Positions 17,020 to 25,468 of a stretch of DNA of 64,000 nt are shown one piece after another. Each line of letters starts with the position of its first letter. The stretch's first letter is position 1. Under the pieces are notes generated by a model, which ran no database searches, was not told where the DNA came from, and worked only from the letters and a program-made list of their open reading frames with translations. Both the position numbers and the translations under genes were made by a program. Source of the stretch: Nakamurella lactea DSM 19367 (lineage in GTDB: Bacteria > Actinomycetota > Actinomycetes > Mycobacteriales > Nakamurellaceae); assembly GCF_000426645.1 (NCBI RefSeq), contig NZ_KE384550.1, positions 300,482 to 364,481 on the forward strand, read 5' to 3'.

Positions 17020-17034
17020 TGAAACGCGATTCCA
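17020..17034. promoter_or_regulatory. IclR-like operator, copy 6
   Basis: TGAAACGCGATTCCA matches the palindrome with a single arm change (TTTC to TTCC). It is 47 bases upstream of the PIG-L gene start. Confidence 0.6.
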
Positions 17035-17164
17035 TTACAGCACACGGGGTGCCGGTACGGGACACCCCAAGACGATCCCGGAGCGCACCTCTCCGGGCCG
17101 ACGAGCCGGCGCCATCGCGCCGCCGACCCGCCGGTCCGGGCGGCCGACCAGGAGGCCGGGCGGG

Positions 17165-19006
17165 CTACTCGCCCAAGCGCTGGCGCAACAGAGCCAGGTC
17201 GTCACGCAGCGACGTCGGCACGGTGTCGCCGAGCTTGTCGAACCACTCCTGGATCAACGGGATCTCCCGCCTCCACTCGTCCGGATCCACGGCGAGCGCC
17301 TCGGCCACCGCATCGTCGGTCATGTCCAGCCCGTCGATGTCCAGTTCCCCGGCTGCCGGCACGTAGCCGATCGGGGTCTCGGCGGCGCCGACCCTGCCGT
17401 CCAGCCGGTCGATCACCCACTTGAGCACCCGGGAGTTCTCGCCGAAGCCCGGCCAGAGGAAGCCACCGTCGGCATCGCGGCGGAACCAGTTGACGTAGAA
17501 GATCTTCGGCAATTTGTCGTCGGCGGCGCTCTTGCCGACATTGATCCAGTGACCGAGATAGTCGCCGGCGTTGTAACCGATGAACGGCAACATGGCCATC
17601 GGGTCGCGACGGACCACACCGACCTTTCCGGTTGCGGCGGCGGTGGTTTCGCTGGACAGCGTGGCACCCATGAAGACGCCGTGCTGCCAGTCCCGGGCCT
17701 GGGTCACCAGTGGCACGGTGTCCTTGCGCCGGCCGCCGAACAGGATCGCCGAGATCGGCACGCCGACCGGCTGGAAGTACTCGTCGGCGATGATCGGCAC
17801 CTGGGTGATCGGCGTGCAGAACCGCGAGTTCGGGTGGCTCGAGGGCTCCTGGCTCGCCGGCGTCCAGTCCCGGCCCTTCCAGTCCGTCAGGTGCGCCGGC
17901 GGCTCCTTCGTCATCCCCTCCCACCAGATGTCGCCGTCGTCGGTGAGGGCGACATTGGTGAAGATCGAGTTGCCCTTCTCGATGGCGCGCATGGCATTCG
18001 GGTTCGTCTGGTAGCCGGTGCCGGGCGCGACGCCGAACAGGCCGAACTCCGGGTTGACGGCGTACAGCCGACCGTCCTTACCGAAGGTCATCCAGGCGAT
18101 GTCGTCGCCGAGGGTCTCCACCGTCCAGCCGGGGATGGTGGGCTCGAGCATGGCGAGATTCGTTTTGCCGCAGGCACTCGGGAAGGCGGCGGCGATGTAG
18201 TGGGTGGTGTTCTCCGGCGAGGTGAGCTTGAGGATCAGCATGTGCTCGGCCAGCCAGCCCTCGTCGCGGGCCATCACCGAGGCGATCCGCAGCGAGTAAC
18301 ACTTCTTGCCCAGCAAGGCGTTTCCGCCGTATCCGGAGCCGTAGGACCAGATCATCCGCTCCTCGGGGAACTGGGTGATGTACTTGGTGTCGTTGCACGG
18401 CCACGGCACGTCCTTCTCGCCTGACGAGAGCGGCGCGCCGACCGAGTGCAGCGCCTTGATCCAGCGGGCACCGTTGTTGATCAGCTCCAGTGCCTTCGCG
18501 CCCATCCGGGTCATCACCCGCATCGAGGCGACCACGTACTCCGAGTCGGTGATCTCCACGCCGAGCATCGGCGACGGCGCGTCGTACGGACCCATGCAGA
18601 ACGGCACCACGTACATCGTGCGGCCGGCCATGCTGCCGCGATAGTGCTCGCTCATCTCGGCCTTCATTTCGACCGGGTCGCGCCAGTTGTTGGTCGGGCC
18701 GGCGTCCTTCTCTCGGGCCGAGCAGATGAAGGTCCGGTCCTCCACCCTGGCCACGTCGGACGGGTCGGAGGCGCAGTGGAAGGAGTTCGGCTTGGCCGTC
18801 AGGCGGGTGAACGTGCCGGCGTCGATGAGCTTGTCGGTGATCCTGGTCCACTCAGCATCCGAACCGTCGACGAAGACGATCCGATCGGGGGTGGTCAGCG
18901 CGGCCACCTCCCGTACCCAGGCCAGGAGCTCCGAGTCGTAGCCCGCGGTCGGCTGCGCGGTCAGATCGGTACCTGAGTTGGTGGCGTTCTCGGCTACGGC
19001 TGTCAT
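17165..19006 (-). CDS. pckG: Phosphoenolpyruvate carboxykinase (GTP)
   Basis: A 613-residue GTP-dependent PEP carboxykinase of normal length. It converts oxaloacetate and GTP to PEP, GDP and CO2 in gluconeogenesis. The nucleotide-binding loop is [13 protein letters not shown] near residue 280, followed by the metal-site segment GDDIAWM, with further conserved segments [10 protein letters not shown] and [12 protein letters not shown]. It is a monocistronic reverse-strand gene with no palindromic operator upstream, so it is probably not part of the adjacent regulon. Together with pyruvate phosphate dikinase at 52.7 kb it gives the cell two PEP-forming routes. Confidence 0.97.
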   Translation of the reverse strand: MTAVAENATNSGTDLTAQPTAGYDSELLAWVREVAALTTPDRIVFVDGSDAEWTRITDKLIDAGTFTRLTAKPNSFHCASDPSDVARVEDRTFICSAREKDAGPTNNWRDPVEMKAEMSEHYRGSMAGRTMYVVPFCMGPYDAPSPMLGVEITDSEYVVASMRVMTRMGAKALELINNGARWIKALHSVGAPLSSGEKDVPWPCNDTKYITQFPEERMIWSYGSGYGGNALLGKKCYSLRIASVMARDEGWLAEHMLILKLTSPENTTHYIAAAFPSACGKTNLAMLEPTIPGWTVETLGDDIAWMTFGKDGRLYAVNPEFGLFGVAPGTGYQTNPNAMRAIEKGNSIFTNVALTDDGDIWWEGMTKEPPAHLTDWKGRDWTPASQEPSSHPNSRFCTPITQVPIIADEYFQPVGVPISAILFGGRRKDTVPLVTQARDWQHGVFMGATLSSETTAAATGKVGVVRRDPMAMLPFIGYNAGDYLGHWINVGKSAADDKLPKIFYVNWFRRDADGGFLWPGFGENSRVLKWVIDRLDGRVGAAETPIGYVPAAGELDIDGLDMTDDAVAEALAVDPDEWRREIPLIQEWFDKLGDTVPTSLRDDLALLRQRLGE

Positions 19007-19221
19007 GTCGTTGGCTCTCCGGAATCGTCGAGGCCCGCCGATAGTGCTGCAATCGACGGGCGCGGCAGGTGATTTGCCAAACGGTAGACCGAACTGCCGA
19101 AGGATTGCCGGTGTGTCGCTGAGGAAAGCGTCTCAGAATCGAGAAAGAGATCGATTCAGATTCGTGACGGTCACCACCCCCTGTTCGAGCCTGTTGGGAC
19201 GTGTCCGACGGTGTGCGGCCG

Positions 19222-19782
19222 TCAGCTGCGAGGGAGCGGCGGCTCGGGCCGGTAGCGAAGAATGACGATGCCCGAGCCGAGCCTGATCACCTCCAGCAGT
19301 TCCAGCCGGGTGTTGAGTCCTTCGCTGAGCAGCAGATCGTCCGGCCCGCCGACCCCGGCCAGCATCGGATGCACCCAGAGGAACAGCTCGTCCAGCAGCC
19401 CGTGCCGGACCAGGATCTTGGCCACCGGCCCGTAGCCGTGCATCAGGATGTCCCGGTCGGGGTCACGCTTGAGGTCGGTGACGGCCTCGACGAGATCCCC
19501 GGCCAACACCGTGGTGTTCGCCCATTCCGGCGACTGCAACGTGGTGGACGCGACGTACTTTTCCATCAGGTTGATCCGGTCGGCCATCTCGCCGTCCCGT
19601 TCCGGCCAGGTCGCGGCGTACGCGTCATAGGTGTTGCGACCCATCAGGAGTGCGTCGTGCTCGTTCAGTTGCCGGATGGCGAAGGCGTCGGTCTCGGCGT
19701 CGATGAAGTCGAAGTGCCAACGGTCCATGTGGTTGATCACGCCGTCGAGGCTGACGAAGGTCGAACTGACGATCTTTCCCAT
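19222..19782 (-). CDS. Dihydrofolate-reductase-family protein (RibD C-terminal fold)
   Basis: 186 residues from the ATG at 19782, with AGGAGA 6 bases upstream. SSTFVSLDGVI near residues 5-15, GRNTYD near 53 and the C-terminal LRYRP strand are typical of the YwjB/RibD reductase family, which is small, cytosolic and NADPH-dependent. Such proteins are rarely true folate reductases and their substrates are mostly unknown. It is followed on the same strand by nothing related; the flavoprotein gene upstream ends 25 bases before its start, so co-transcription is possible. A second family member is at 36.1 kb. Confidence 0.85.
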   Translation of the reverse strand: MGKIVSSTFVSLDGVINHMDRWHFDFIDAETDAFAIRQLNEHDALLMGRNTYDAYAATWPERDGEMADRINLMEKYVASTTLQSPEWANTTVLAGDLVEAVTDLKRDPDRDILMHGYGPVAKILVRHGLLDELFLWVHPMLAGVGGPDDLLLSEGLNTRLELLEVIRLGSGIVILRYRPEPPLPRS

Positions 19783-19807
19783 GATGTTCTCCTGTTGTCG
19801 CTGGTGG

Positions 19808-21142
19808 TCACCTGGACGGTGGGATGTTGGCATTGAGATGGAAGACGTTCTGCGGGTCGTAGGCGTTCTTGAGCTCGGTCAGCCGCGCGAGTTTCGCCGG
19901 CGAGTACGCCCGCCGCACGCCGTCGGCACCCTCGTCACCGAGGGCGTTCACGTAGGCGCCGCTGGCAAACGGCGCCAGCCGCGCGGCGTAGCTGCGGGCA
20001 GCGTCGATCCGCGCCGCATCCTGCGCCGGGTCGGTCCAGCCGGTGCCGGCATTCAGTTCGAACGCGACGCCGCGGTGACTGAAAGCCGAGGCGTCGTCGG
20101 GCACGTCGGCGATTGCTCCGCCGTAGGCCTGCAGGCCGGCGCCGGGGAACATCGGATCGTCGGCCCCGGTCACCAGCTGCTCAATGGCCTCGTCGGTCAG
20201 GCCGGTGAAGTAATGGTTCTTGGCGTACCGTCGCTTGCCGTGCCGGCCGGCGGTGTCGATCCGGGTCTGCAACTGCAGGTAGGACGAACGGACGACCCGC
20301 TCACCGCACGGCCGGCCCAACGACCTGATCGCCGGCAACAACGAGGTGTCACCCTGCCGGTCGCCGGTCCAGACGTAGCCGACCGTTGCCAGCCCGTTCT
20401 CGATGTCGGCGGTGAAGGTGGCCTGCCGCGGCGCGGTCGCGTTCAGATCCCGCCAGCCGCGCAGCACCGCGGCCGCCTGATCGAGCGGGAAGTCCACCTC
20501 GACCGACGATGCGTTGGACCCGGTGTCGTGCAAGCGGAATGCGAACTCGGTGACGATGCCGAAGTTGCCGCCGCCACCCCGCAGGCCCCAGTACAGGTCC
20601 GGGTGCTCGGCGGCACTGGCAGTGGTGATCGACCCGTCGGCCAGCACCACCGTGAACGAGGTGACGTTGTCACAAGCCAGTCCGTGCTGCCTGGCCAGCC
20701 AGCCCATGCCGCCGCCGAGGGTCAGCCCGCCGACTCCGGTGTGCGAGACGTTGCCGGCGGTGGTGGCCAGGCCGAACTCCTGCGACGCGCGGTCGAGCGC
20801 GCCCAACAGCGCACCGCCCTGCACCAGTGCGGTGCGGCTCGCCGGATCGACGGCGACGCCGCCCATCGGCGTCAGGTCGATCATCAGTCCGCCGTCCGGG
20901 ACGGCGTGGCCGGCCGCGCTGTGCCCACCACAGCGGACGCCGATCTCCAGGTCGAGTTCACCGGCCGCTCGGACCGCCGCCGCCACATCGTCAGCGCCGG
21001 CGGCCCTGACGATCAGGCGGGGATGGCGATCGACCGCGGCGTTCCACACCGAACGGGCCCGGTGGTAGCCGGTATCTCCCGGCAGTAGCACCGTTCCCCT
21101 GATCATCCTGGTCTGCTGCCGGAGCTGGGTTGCTGTGGTCAT
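19808..21142 (-). CDS. FAD-linked oxidoreductase, berberine-bridge-enzyme type
   Basis: 444 residues from the ATG at 21142; the frame is open to 21343, but that part is antisense to the divergent regulator. The FAD-binding PP-loop has RCGGHS near residue 67, whose histidine is the covalent FAD site in this family, and GVGGLTLGGGMGWLARQHG near 122-140. The C-terminal NAYDPQNVFHLN is the BBE signature. Such enzymes oxidise alcohols, sugars or specialised metabolites. It is divergent from the MocR-type regulator with only 46 bases between the start codons, which suggests that regulator controls it. Confidence 0.9.
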   Translation of the reverse strand: MTTATQLRQQTRMIRGTVLLPGDTGYHRARSVWNAAVDRHPRLIVRAAGADDVAAAVRAAGELDLEIGVRCGGHSAAGHAVPDGGLMIDLTPMGGVAVDPASRTALVQGGALLGALDRASQEFGLATTAGNVSHTGVGGLTLGGGMGWLARQHGLACDNVTSFTVVLADGSITTASAAEHPDLYWGLRGGGGNFGIVTEFAFRLHDTGSNASSVEVDFPLDQAAAVLRGWRDLNATAPRQATFTADIENGLATVGYVWTGDRQGDTSLLPAIRSLGRPCGERVVRSSYLQLQTRIDTAGRHGKRRYAKNHYFTGLTDEAIEQLVTGADDPMFPGAGLQAYGGAIADVPDDASAFSHRGVAFELNAGTGWTDPAQDAARIDAARSYAARLAPFASGAYVNALGDEGADGVRRAYSPAKLARLTELKNAYDPQNVFHLNANIPPSR

Positions 21143-21188
21143 GAAAGAACTCTGACGCCGGCCTGCCGGGTCGGTAAGGTCCAATCCG

Positions 21189-22607
21189 ATGACGGAAATC
21201 AGGACCAGCCCGTCGGCGACGAGCGGCCCGCTCGTCTCGCTGGATCCGGACTCCTCGACGGCGAAGCACGTCCAACTGGAAGCGGCGATCCGCGACGCGA
21301 TCCGCGGCGGCCGGCTGTTGCGCGGCCAACAACTGCCCTCCACCCGGCAGTTCGCCGCCGACCTCGGGCTGTCCCGTGGAGTCGTGGTCGAGGCCTACCA
21401 GCAGCTCACCGCCGAGGGCTACCTGACCAGCCGCGGCGGCGGCTACACGACGGTGGCCGCCGACCGGGCGCCGCCATCACCGGCGCCGCCGACGCCTCGG
21501 GCGCTGCCCAGGATCGACCTGCTCTACGGTCGCCCGGACGTCTCGCGCTTTCCCCGCGCCGCCTGGCTCCGGTCGATGCGCACGGTGCTGACGAAGGCCC
21601 CGCACGATCGGTTCAGCTACCTCGAGGGTTACGGGGCACCGGAACTGCGCAGCGCGCTCGCCAACTACCTGAACCGGGTCCGCGGCACCTGGGCGCCGGC
21701 CGACAACGTCGTGGTGACAAGCGGTTTCGCCCAGGCCTGGTCCTTGATCGTCCGGGTGCTGGCCGCCGCCGGCGTCCGCACCTTCGCGGTGGAGGATCCG
21801 TCCTTCGAAGACGTCCGGCCGATCGCCGCCGGCGCCGGGCTGACCGTTGTCGGGATCGGAGTGGACGACGAAGGCATCGACGTTCGCGCTCTGGTGGCGA
21901 GCGCGGCCGACGCCGTCCTGGTGACGCCGTCGCACCAGTTGACCGGCGCGGTGCTGTCGGCACCCCGACGGGCCGCCTTGGTCCGGTGGGCACAGCAGCG
22001 GAACGCGATCATCGTCGAGGACGACTACGACTCCGAGTACCGCTACGACCAGGTCGCCATCGGCAGTCTGCAGGGCCTGGCCCCCGATCAGGTGGTGTAC
22101 GCCGGATCCGCCAGCAAGACGTTGGCGCCGGGCCTGCGGCTGGGTTGGCTGATCGCGCCGAACCGACTGGTCGGCGCCGTCGCCGCGGCCAAACTTGACG
22201 CCGACCGCGGCTCGCCGGTGATCGACCAGTTGGCCTTCGCCGACTTCCTGGAGACCGGCGCGTTCGACCGGCATCTGCGCACGATGCGCCCGCTCTACCA
22301 TGCCCGCCGCGATGCATTGCTGGCCGCACTCGCCGCGCGGCTGCCGGAGCTGCGACCGGTCGGCATCTCAGCCGGGCTGCATCTGATGGTCTGGCTACCG
22401 ACGGATCTCGACGAGCAAGCGGTGGTGACGGAGGCGGCGCGCCGGGGTCTGGGCATCAACGGACTGGCCCCGCACCGGATCGCCGCCGCCGACCGCGGGG
22501 CGCTGATCCTGGGGTTCGCCAAGGAGAACGAGCGGGCGATCGCCGACGGTGTCGACGTGCTGGCGGCGGCGATCAATGAGGTCCGTCGGACCCGGGGGAC
22601 AGAATGA
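21189..22607 (+). CDS. MocR-type regulator (GntR HTH fused to aminotransferase domain)
   Basis: A 472-residue fusion. The N-terminal GntR winged helix (about residues 20-90) includes GQQLPSTRQFAADLGLSR, and the class I aminotransferase-like domain (about 110-465) has the PLP lysine in SASKTLAPGLRLGW near residue 310. MocR proteins sense PLP-linked metabolites and bind their own and divergent promoters. PdxR, GabR and TauR are relatives. The divergent BBE oxidoreductase and the overlapping downstream gene (ATGA) are its most likely targets. Confidence 0.93.
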   Translation: MTEIRTSPSATSGPLVSLDPDSSTAKHVQLEAAIRDAIRGGRLLRGQQLPSTRQFAADLGLSRGVVVEAYQQLTAEGYLTSRGGGYTTVAADRAPPSPAPPTPRALPRIDLLYGRPDVSRFPRAAWLRSMRTVLTKAPHDRFSYLEGYGAPELRSALANYLNRVRGTWAPADNVVVTSGFAQAWSLIVRVLAAAGVRTFAVEDPSFEDVRPIAAGAGLTVVGIGVDDEGIDVRALVASAADAVLVTPSHQLTGAVLSAPRRAALVRWAQQRNAIIVEDDYDSEYRYDQVAIGSLQGLAPDQVVYAGSASKTLAPGLRLGWLIAPNRLVGAVAAAKLDADRGSPVIDQLAFADFLETGAFDRHLRTMRPLYHARRDALLAALAARLPELRPVGISAGLHLMVWLPTDLDEQAVVTEAARRGLGINGLAPHRIAAADRGALILGFAKENERAIADGVDVLAAAINEVRRTRGTE

Positions 22608-23746
22608 CGACCATGTCGGTGACGCGTGCTCAGGTGCTGAAGTTCCGCTGGCGCGCGCACCAGCTGGACCGCGAACCGGGATCCGCCGCCGGCCTTGCCG
22701 ACGTCGATCTGCTGGACTTCGGCGTGCAGGACACCGGGCCGGCAGCGGCCCGCTGGGCGCTGACCAACCGCGGGCTGACGGACTACGACGAGGCAGACAC
22801 CTTGCTGGCCTGGACCTTACGGGTATCGCCCCACCTGTACCGGCGCGCCGATGTGGCGGCGATTGCGACGGCGAGCTCACCGTTCTCGGAGCCCGACGCG
22901 GCCAAACGCATCTTCGACGCGGCAAAACCGCTGACGGCGGCCGGCATCTCCGTGACGGACGGGCTGGCCGTCGTGGCGCGGGAGCAACGGAGAATCGTCG
23001 CGAAGCCGATGGTGAAGGGTGCCCTGTCGACTGCGCTGACGGCGGCGCTCGATCCGCCGTACCTGCGCGAGTGCGGCCCGTGTGGGTGTGTGCACTGCTG
23101 GGAGTCGTCATTCCGGATTGTTGGATTGCAGGCCGGCCTCGAGCTGCAACCGGGGACCTCTCCCCCGGTGCTGCAACGCATCCCGGGGTTCCGGGCGCCG
23201 CTGTACGGCCGCTCCGGCGCGGATGCCGATCCGCAATTCAGCGTGATCCGCAACTACCTGCGGTTCTTCGGACCAGCCCGACCGGCCGACGTCGCCGCGT
23301 TCCTCGACATGCCGACCAAGGTGGTCGCCGCGCACTGGCCGCAGGACACAGTGCCGGTCGAGGTGACCGACGCGCCGACGGTGCGGGGCGAGCGGTTCCT
23401 CCTGGCCGGGCAGCTCGAAGCCCTGACCGCAGCGCCCGAAATGAGCGGGACCACCAGGCTTCTCGGCCCGTACGACGCCTACCTGCAGGCGCGGGACCGG
23501 CCGATGTTGGTGGCCGATCCGGCGCACTCCAAGGACCTCTGGCGCATACTCGGGCGGCCAGGCGCGGTGGCCGTCGACGGCGAGATCGTCGGCACCTGGC
23601 GGCCGAAGTCCACCGGCAGCAAGCTGACGATCAACTGGGAGGCGTGGCTGCCGGTGACGGCCGGTGTGTGCAGTGCGGTCGCGGCGCAGGCGGAGCGACT
23701 GGCGACGGTCCGCGGGCAGACATTGAACAAGGTCACCGGGGGCTGA
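22604..23746 (+). CDS. Winged-helix DNA-binding protein, AlkZ/YcaQ-like family
   Basis: A 380-residue protein whose start overlaps the MocR stop (ATGA); a second ATG follows 9 bases later. Early sequence RAQVLKFRWRAHQLDR and LLDFGVQDTGP match the winged-helix family that includes the AlkZ interstrand-crosslink glycosylases, where Gln residues of a Q-x-Q/D motif are catalytic. Tandem winged helices are expected. In actinobacteria many members lie near antibiotic genes, while others have no known role. The terminal half ends with the typical VDGEIVGTWRPK segment. Function here is uncertain. Confidence 0.82.
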   Translation: MTTMSVTRAQVLKFRWRAHQLDREPGSAAGLADVDLLDFGVQDTGPAAARWALTNRGLTDYDEADTLLAWTLRVSPHLYRRADVAAIATASSPFSEPDAAKRIFDAAKPLTAAGISVTDGLAVVAREQRRIVAKPMVKGALSTALTAALDPPYLRECGPCGCVHCWESSFRIVGLQAGLELQPGTSPPVLQRIPGFRAPLYGRSGADADPQFSVIRNYLRFFGPARPADVAAFLDMPTKVVAAHWPQDTVPVEVTDAPTVRGERFLLAGQLEALTAAPEMSGTTRLLGPYDAYLQARDRPMLVADPAHSKDLWRILGRPGAVAVDGEIVGTWRPKSTGSKLTINWEAWLPVTAGVCSAVAAQAERLATVRGQTLNKVTGG

Positions 23747-23855
23747 CACGCCTTCCCCACCGGTCCGGTGCGCAGTTGCTGGCGGTCGGTGCGCTTACAG
23801 TCGTGGATGACGGAATGCTGATGCCCGCCTCAACCGGGAAGGCTCCGGATCCGAC

Positions 23856-24342
23856 ATGTTCGAACTCGCACTCAGCGGGCGCACGCGATTGTTTCCGATC
23901 ATCGGCGACCCGGTGACCTACGCCGAGTCACCGGTGCGGCTCACCCGGACCTTCGCGCAGCGCGGTCACGACGCCGTGTGCATCCCCATGCAGGTGCCCG
24001 GACAGCAGGACCGCGGTGCTCACATCGAGAATGCACGAACGCTGCTCCTGGGCGCCGACGGCGCCGGCAGCGCGATCGCGATGGCGGAGGCAGGCGTCGG
24101 AGAACTCGTCATTCACGATGCCGACCCCTCACGAGCTGCCAAGCTCGTCGACCTGCTCGCCGGCCACGGTCGCGGCCGAGTGATCGTGGGGCCACCGGAC
24201 CCGACGGGTTGCGATCTGGTGTTCAACGCGACGCCCCTCGGCATGGGCGATGGGGACTCGCTGCCGGTCGACCCGACACAGTTGAAGTCGTCCATGTTCG
24301 TCGGGGACGTCATCGCCGGACACGGCGTTACCAGTCGGCGGG
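23856..24342 (+). pseudogene. Decayed shikimate/quinate dehydrogenase
   Basis: The N-terminal IIGDPVTYAESPVRLTRTFA and the Rossmann part LLLGADGAGSAIAMAEAG with DLVFNATPLGMGDGD are clearly those of an AroE-type dehydrogenase. About 60-70 residues between them, including the NxTxPxK segment with the catalytic lysine, are missing. After VIAGHGVT the similarity stops abruptly near 24342, and the frame then runs meaninglessly through the antisense of the next gene. There is no convincing ribosome binding site. It is most likely a relic of a second AroE-like gene. Confidence 0.75.
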
Positions 24343-24418
24343 TACAACCCCGCCAGCCGGCGGCGACGATTCTTCGACCGGGTGGGCCCGAAAGTGATGA
24401 GGGGCGTTGGAAGGATGT

Positions 24419-25342
24419 TCAACGCACCGAGTTGCGGTGTTCGGTCAGCAGCTCGTCGATCAGGCCGAGCGCCCCGGTGCGCCACCCGAACTCCAACCCT
24501 GCATCTTCCAGCTGGTCCGGCGACTCCTCGCGGGCATTGCGGGCAGTGACGGCGGCCTTCCAGAGCATCCAGCCGCGCGCTCGGGTCCACGTGTCGTCGT
24601 CCAGCCCGACGGCTGCTCGGAACAGCGCCCGGCCGGCGCCTTCGAACAGCGACCAGGCGATCACCAGATCGCAGGCCGGATCACCGACCCCACAAGTCCC
24701 GAAGTCGATGACGGCGCCCAGCGCGCCGTCGCGCAACAACAGGTTGCTGCCGCTCATGTCTCCGTGGAACCAGACCGGTGGTCGGCCCCACTCGGATGTC
24801 AGCGCCGCCCGCCACAGATCGAGCGCCAGCGGCGCGTCGATCAGATCGGCGAGCGCGTCGATGGCGGCTCGGGCAGAGTCGTCCCAATGCCCCGGCCCAG
24901 CGCCCCGGAAGAAGCTGTGCGGTCCGGCCTCCGGGCCGCCGGTCGCATCGATCCGCCGCAGCGTGGTCAGGAATCCGGCGACCTCACCGGCAAGCCGGAC
25001 CGGATCGCTGACCAGCGACGGCGTTGCCGGTTCGCCCGGCAACCATTCATAGACCGACCAAGGGCGCGGGAACCCGGCGCCCGGCTCACCCTTGCCGAGC
25101 GGGTTCGGGATCGCGACCGGCAGTCGCGGCCGCAATACCGGCAGCCACCGGTGCTCCTTGGCGACCTGCGGGACGTAGACGTCCGCGCTCGGGAACCGCA
25201 ACGACATGGTGTCGCCCAGGCGCAGGGTGAGGTTGTCCCAACCGTCGTTGTCCACCGGCCGGATCGGCAGCTCTGCCCACTGCGGAAATTGCTCCGCCAG
25301 CAACCCTCTGATCAGCCCGTGGGTGATGTCGCTCTTGCGCAT
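24419..25342 (-). CDS. Aminoglycoside-phosphotransferase-family kinase
   Basis: 307 residues from the ATG at 25342 (the frame continues to 25366). It has the APH/choline-kinase fold, with an N-lobe containing the WDNLTLRLGD nucleotide loop, the Brenner motif WFHGDMSGSNLLL (about residues 190-202) with catalytic Asp and Asn, and the metal-binding AVIDFGTCGVGDPACDL. All catalytic residues are present. Members phosphorylate aminoglycosides, macrolides, choline, fructosamines or other hydroxyls, and the substrate cannot be assigned. It is convergent with the decayed AroE gene. Confidence 0.88.
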   Translation of the reverse strand: MRKSDITHGLIRGLLAEQFPQWAELPIRPVDNDGWDNLTLRLGDTMSLRFPSADVYVPQVAKEHRWLPVLRPRLPVAIPNPLGKGEPGAGFPRPWSVYEWLPGEPATPSLVSDPVRLAGEVAGFLTTLRRIDATGGPEAGPHSFFRGAGPGHWDDSARAAIDALADLIDAPLALDLWRAALTSEWGRPPVWFHGDMSGSNLLLRDGALGAVIDFGTCGVGDPACDLVIAWSLFEGAGRALFRAAVGLDDDTWTRARGWMLWKAAVTARNAREESPDQLEDAGLEFGWRTGALGLIDELLTEHRNSVR

Positions 25343-25468
25343 GCACCCATCACAGCAGCAAGGCACCCCCGGTCACGATTCGTTTGCTCGACGACGAACG
25401 GCCCGGCGCCTGGTCATCTCCAGGGGCCGGGCCGGTATCGGGACGGGTGTCGGTCGGTGGATCCGCTG

